The position numbers and the translations under genes were made by a program. A DNA stretch of 40,969 nt from Bacteroidales bacterium (GTDB lineage Bacteria; Bacteroidota; Bacteroidia; Bacteroidales; UBA932). Under the pieces are notes generated by a model that saw nothing but the letters and a program-made list of their open reading frames with translations, made no database searches and had not been told where the DNA came from. The stretch is from positions 1 to 40,969 of the forward strand of contig JAFYYW010000034.1 of NCBI GenBank assembly GCA_017548985.1, given 5' to 3'. Positions 37,988 through 40,969 of the stretch are shown piece by piece (position 1 is the first letter of the stretch; each line of letters begins with the position of its first letter).

Positions 37988-39889
37988 ATGGACAAGAATA
38001 CTATCATCGGTATTGTCCTGATGGGATTGCTCCTGTTCGGCTTTACCTTCTATCAGAACAAGCAATATCAGAAACAAGCCGCATATCAGGCCCAACTCGA
38101 CTCGATAGCCGCTGTGGAGCGCTTCAGGGCGGATTCAGCCGCGGCCGCTGACGCTTTGAGGGATACTTCCCGTCTTGGAGAGATTGCCCTTCAGCAGGGA
38201 CAGGGAACTGACCAGATAGGCATAGGTCAGGCGGTTTCTGTTTATAAGGATTCCCTCCTCGAGGCCGCGCACTCTGGCCAGGAGGAGATCATAACCCTCT
38301 CCAACGATAAGTTTGAGGTGGCTTTCACGACTAAGGGAGCCCAGCCATATTCAGTTCTCATTAAAGACTACAAGACTTACGGCGGGGATGACCTTTATCT
38401 GTTCAAGCCTGGTAACAGCCATCTGGGGATCCAGATCTACGCTGGAGAGATGGTCAACACTTCTGACTTCATATTCTCTTTGGCTGAGAAGACTGACACC
38501 TCGGTTGTGATGCGTCTGCCATTCGCCGGCGGAGGGTATATTGAGCAGAGATATTCGATCCGGGAAGGGGAGTACCTCGTGTCTAATTCCTTGTCATTCA
38601 TGGGAATGGAGAACGTGATTCCGAAGAATGTCTTCTCCTATGACCTGGATTACACGATGACTATTCCCCGGATGGAGAAGGGTTACAAGAATGAGACCCA
38701 GTACTCCAAACTCAACTGGTACTTTTCCGGAGAGAAGAAGCCGGAGAGTATCGGCCGTGCCCGTTCCGCTTCAAAGCGGGTTGATAACAAGGTGGCGTGG
38801 TTCGCTTTCCAGCAGCAGTTCTTCTCTGCCATATTCAGGGCTCCGAAGGAATATTCCTCAGCCGAGTTTGACATCAAGTTCTTACCTGAGGACGATTCTG
38901 ACAATAACTTGATGACTTGCCAGGCGAGGATGAGGGGAGACTTCCAACCTGGTCAGAGAGAAGTGGTTATTCCGTTCGAGTTCTATTTCGGACCCAACCA
39001 CTATAAGACTCTTAAGTCGTACGACCATAGTTTCGAGAAGATCATTCCTTTGGGAGGTAGTGTTGTCGGACTATTCACGAAGTACGTGATCATCCCTACC
39101 TTCGACTTCCTCCGGAAGTTCATCTCCAATTTCGGGATCATCATCCTTCTTATGACGCTCCTGATCAAGTTGGTTGTGCTTCCGTTCGCTTTCAAGACCT
39201 ATTCTTCTTCCGCCAAGATGCAGGCGATCAAGCCTGAGATAGACAAGCTCAACGCCAAGTATCCCAAGCAGGAGGACGCGATGAAGAAGCAGCAGGCCCA
39301 GATGGATCTCTATAAGAGGGCCGGTATCAGCCCGATGGGCGGATGTCTTCCTATGCTCCTCCAGTTCCCGATTTTGTGGGCCATGTTCCGTTTCTTCCCG
39401 GCCTCCATCGAGCTTAGGCAGCAGCCTTTCCTTTGGGCAGAGGACTTGAGCGCGTATGACTCTATCATCGACTTCGGCACCAAGGTGCCGCTACTTGGTG
39501 ACCATATCTCCCTGTTCGCCCTCCTGATGGCGATTTCGATGTTCTTCTATTCGAAGTTGACAACCGCTTCCCAGCCGGGAAGTGACGATCCGCAGATGGC
39601 TTCGATGAGATTCATGAGCGTGTGGATGATGCCCATCATGATGTACTTCATCTGTAACAGCCTGTCCTCCGGATTGAGCTATTACTATCTCCTATCCAAC
39701 TTGATCACCATGTTGGAGACCTGGGTCATCAAGAAGTGGTTCGTTAATCCTGAGGAGATCCAGGCGAAATTGAAGGCCACCGAGGGCAAGAAGCAGCCTA
39801 AGAGCAAATGGCAGCAGCGGCTCGAGGAAGCCCAGAAGATGCAGGCCCAGATGCAAAGGGAACAAGCCAAGAAGAATGGTCGCCGATAA
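37988..39889 (+). CDS. yidC: Membrane protein insertase YidC
   Basis: 633 residues, normal for the long Bacteroidota form. TM1 at about 6-20; large periplasmic beta-supersandwich domain at about 90-365; conserved 60-kDa inner-membrane-protein domain from about 375 (FISNFGIIILLMTLLIKLVVLPF, KMQAIKPEI, GGCLPMLLQFPILWAMF, FLWAEDLSAYDSI), with further helices and a basic tail (KKQPKSKWQQRLEEAQKM). It inserts and folds inner-membrane proteins with or without SecYEG. The last 14 nt overlap the yggS gene in another frame, which couples their translation. Confidence 0.97.
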   Translation: MDKNTIIGIVLMGLLLFGFTFYQNKQYQKQAAYQAQLDSIAAVERFRADSAAAADALRDTSRLGEIALQQGQGTDQIGIGQAVSVYKDSLLEAAHSGQEEIITLSNDKFEVAFTTKGAQPYSVLIKDYKTYGGDDLYLFKPGNSHLGIQIYAGEMVNTSDFIFSLAEKTDTSVVMRLPFAGGGYIEQRYSIREGEYLVSNSLSFMGMENVIPKNVFSYDLDYTMTIPRMEKGYKNETQYSKLNWYFSGEKKPESIGRARSASKRVDNKVAWFAFQQQFFSAIFRAPKEYSSAEFDIKFLPEDDSDNNLMTCQARMRGDFQPGQREVVIPFEFYFGPNHYKTLKSYDHSFEKIIPLGGSVVGLFTKYVIIPTFDFLRKFISNFGIIILLMTLLIKLVVLPFAFKTYSSSAKMQAIKPEIDKLNAKYPKQEDAMKKQQAQMDLYKRAGISPMGGCLPMLLQFPILWAMFRFFPASIELRQQPFLWAEDLSAYDSIIDFGTKVPLLGDHISLFALLMAISMFFYSKLTTASQPGSDDPQMASMRFMSVWMMPIMMYFICNSLSSGLSYYYLLSNLITMLETWVIKKWFVNPEEIQAKLKATEGKKQPKSKWQQRLEEAQKMQAQMQREQAKKNGRR

Positions 39890-40529
39890 TCTCAAGAGTA
39901 TTCTTTCGGAACTGCCGACAGGAGTCAAACTGGTGGCAGTTTCCAAATTTCACCCGGCTGACGACATCTTGGAGGCTTACAACGCCGGTCATAGAAGATT
40001 CGGGGAGAATCGGCCACAGGAATTCGCCGCGAAGGTAGCCGAGTTGCCAAGCGATATCGAATGGCATTTTATCGGCCATCTTCAGACCAATAAGCTGAAA
40101 CTTGTCTTGCCGTATGCTTCTATGGTGGAATCTGTTGATTCCCGGCGGCTTCTGGAAGCTGTGGAGAAGTGGGGGAGTGAGCATGGCAAGGTTATCGATG
40201 TCCTTCTCGAGCTTCATCTTGGCGCTGAGGAGACCAAGGGCGGTTTCACTGAAAAAGAGATTGAAGATATCTTGTCTATTGAACACGAGTATCCGCATGT
40301 GCGTTTCAGGGGATTGATGGGGATGGCGACCAACACTGATGAGGAGTCTGTCGTGGAAGCTGATTTCTCCCGTATCGAGGCTTTCAAGAAGCGTCTCGAC
40401 AAAGAATACGATCTTCCGGACTTCACCGAGCTGTCTATTGGCATGTCACATGATTGGCCGATAGCCGTGAGGCACGGGGCCACAATAGTCCGTATCGGCA
40501 CAGCGATTTTTGGAAATAGGAATTATTAG
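39876..40529 (+). CDS. yggS: YggS/PLPBP-family pyridoxal-phosphate homeostasis protein
   Basis: 217 residues, slightly short of the usual 225-235. The fold-type III barrel has VAVSKFHP with K24 as the PLP lysine, RFGENRPQEF, WHFIGHLQTNKLK, the FRGLMGMAT segment and ELSIGMSHDWPIAVRHGATIVRIGTAIFG at the end. These proteins bind PLP without catalysis and influence vitamin B6 and amino-acid pools. ATG 39876 lies inside yidC (14-nt overlap). It ends the operon; no obvious intrinsic terminator follows. Confidence 0.95.
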   Translation: MVADNLKSILSELPTGVKLVAVSKFHPADDILEAYNAGHRRFGENRPQEFAAKVAELPSDIEWHFIGHLQTNKLKLVLPYASMVESVDSRRLLEAVEKWGSEHGKVIDVLLELHLGAEETKGGFTEKEIEDILSIEHEYPHVRFRGLMGMATNTDEESVVEADFSRIEAFKKRLDKEYDLPDFTELSIGMSHDWPIAVRHGATIVRIGTAIFGNRNY

Positions 40530-40531
40530 TC

Positions 40532-40562
40532 TTTCGTTTCAAGTTTTTATTTGTTATATTTG
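40532..40562 (+). promoter_or_regulatory. Promoter of the BIG2 lipoprotein gene
   Basis: TTTC (40532-40535), a 19-nt spacer, TATATTTG (40555-40562): -7 exact, -33 with one mismatch. The ATG is 56 nt downstream, leaving a leader of about 50 nt. Confidence 0.65.
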
Positions 40563-40618
40563 ACTGGCTGGTTATTGACAAAGACTATTCAAGACAATCA
40601 CTTTTAACAGATAAAACC

Positions 40619-40969
40619 ATGAAAACGACTGTTATCAAGACCCTCATGGCCATCGCTCTGGCGGCCATGACCACATTCTTTGCCGGTTGCGGCCCTGACG
40701 AGCCAGAAAACCAGAATCCCCCCACCCCTGCGACCGTAGCCGTCACTGGAGTGTCTCTCAGCAAGAGTTCCATGACCCTGACGGAGGGCGGGAGCGAGAC
40801 CCTGACAGCCACCGTGGCACCTTCCAACGCCACCAACACCGCGGTCAGCTGGTCATCCTCCAACACTGGCGTGGCCACGGTCAGCGGAGGCCAGGTCACG
40901 GCTGTAAAGGCCGGTACCGCCACCATCACCGTGACGACAGCTGATGGGAACAAGACCGCCACATGCTCG
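40619..40969 (+). CDS. Lipoprotein with bacterial Ig-like (BIG2) domain, 3' end outside window
   Basis: ATG 40619 opens a frame that stays open to the window edge (117 codons, no stop). A lipoprotein signal peptide ends in the lipobox FAGC with Cys24. A Pro/Asn-rich linker (EPENQNPPTP, about 29-38) leads into a BIG2 Ig-like domain from about 42: VTGVSLSKSSMTLTEGG, TLTATVAPSNATN, VSWSSSNTGVATV, VKAGTATITVT. These domains are common in surface-exposed adhesins and glycan-binding lipoproteins of gut Bacteroidales. Codons are strongly ACC/GCC-biased in the Ig region. What lies C-terminal (more BIG2 repeats or an enzymatic domain) cannot be seen. Confidence 0.88.
   Translation, partial: MKTTVIKTLMAIALAAMTTFFAGCGPDEPENQNPPTPATVAVTGVSLSKSSMTLTEGGSETLTATVAPSNATNTAVSWSSSNTGVATVSGGQVTAVKAGTATITVTTADGNKTATCS

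Noticed and set aside
1..40969. CRISPR array, insertion sequence, prophage or integrated element
   Set aside because: No regularly spaced direct repeats, transposase, integrase or phage genes were seen. Codon use and promoter signals are uniform throughout.

Overview
The window looks like a stretch of chromosome from a member of the Bacteroidota, most likely an uncultured gut- or rumen-type Bacteroidales of moderate GC content. The evidence is the recurring TAnnTTTG -7 promoter element (often with TTTG about 19-20 nt upstream), scarce Shine-Dalgarno sequences, long YidC and DUF349 proteins, a BlaI/M56-TonB regulatory pair, and an outer-membrane beta-barrel receptor with a carboxypeptidase-regulatory-like N-terminus. 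The genus cannot be fixed from sequence reading alone. Coding density is very high: no gap exceeds 300 bases. I see no insertion sequence, prophage, CRISPR array or rRNA, and one tRNA.

Layout. 1-6.4 kb, plus strand: the 3' part of rpsA, ribonuclease Z, a secreted LysM glucosaminidase, MltG, and an RSH-family (p)ppGpp synthetase whose hydrolase site looks dead. 6.4-8.6 kb, minus: uvrB. 8.7-13.6 kb, plus: an aryl-pyruvate module (iorA, iorB, aminotransferase, CoA-transferase) that reads as an oxidative route from aromatic amino acids to aryl-acetates with CoA conservation. 13.6-14.4 kb, minus: a HAD phosphatase. 14.6-18.2 kb, plus: an acyl-CoA synthetase and htpG. 18.3-20.8 kb: an unrecognised 157-aa protein, a DUF4332 helix-hairpin-helix protein and a double SUMF1-fold lipoprotein, each behind its own promoter, with clear terminators before the first and the third. 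20.8-26.1 kb: a membrane-anchored DNA/RNA endonuclease followed by a complete glycine-cleavage set (gcvT, gcvH and a split gcvPA/gcvPB), ending at a terminator. 26.15 kb: tRNA-Ala(GGC) with its own promoter and terminator.

26.3-32.6 kb is the most system-like segment: a divergent small envelope protein, a perfect 9-bp-arm palindrome in the shared intergenic region, then blaI, M56 peptidase-TonB fusion, TPR protein and TonB-receptor-like beta-barrel, with 4-nt overlaps between the first three genes and a 2-nt gap before the fourth. It looks like a BlaR1/BlaI-type proteolytic switch whose beta-lactam sensor is replaced by a TonB C-terminal domain, coupled to an outer-membrane receptor. 32.6-35.9 kb: a sugar-porter MFS transporter, a SEC-C motif protein and minus-strand trmD. 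36-40.5 kb: DUF349 protein, yidC and the PLP protein yggS. At the right edge is the 5' part of a BIG2 lipoprotein.

Three convergent gene pairs (relA/uvrB, CoA-transferase/HAD, SEC-C/trmD) meet with essentially no spacer, so their transcripts probably overlap. Recurrent promoter motifs, including two nearly leaderless cases and one promoter embedded in a terminator, give an unusually readable transcription map.
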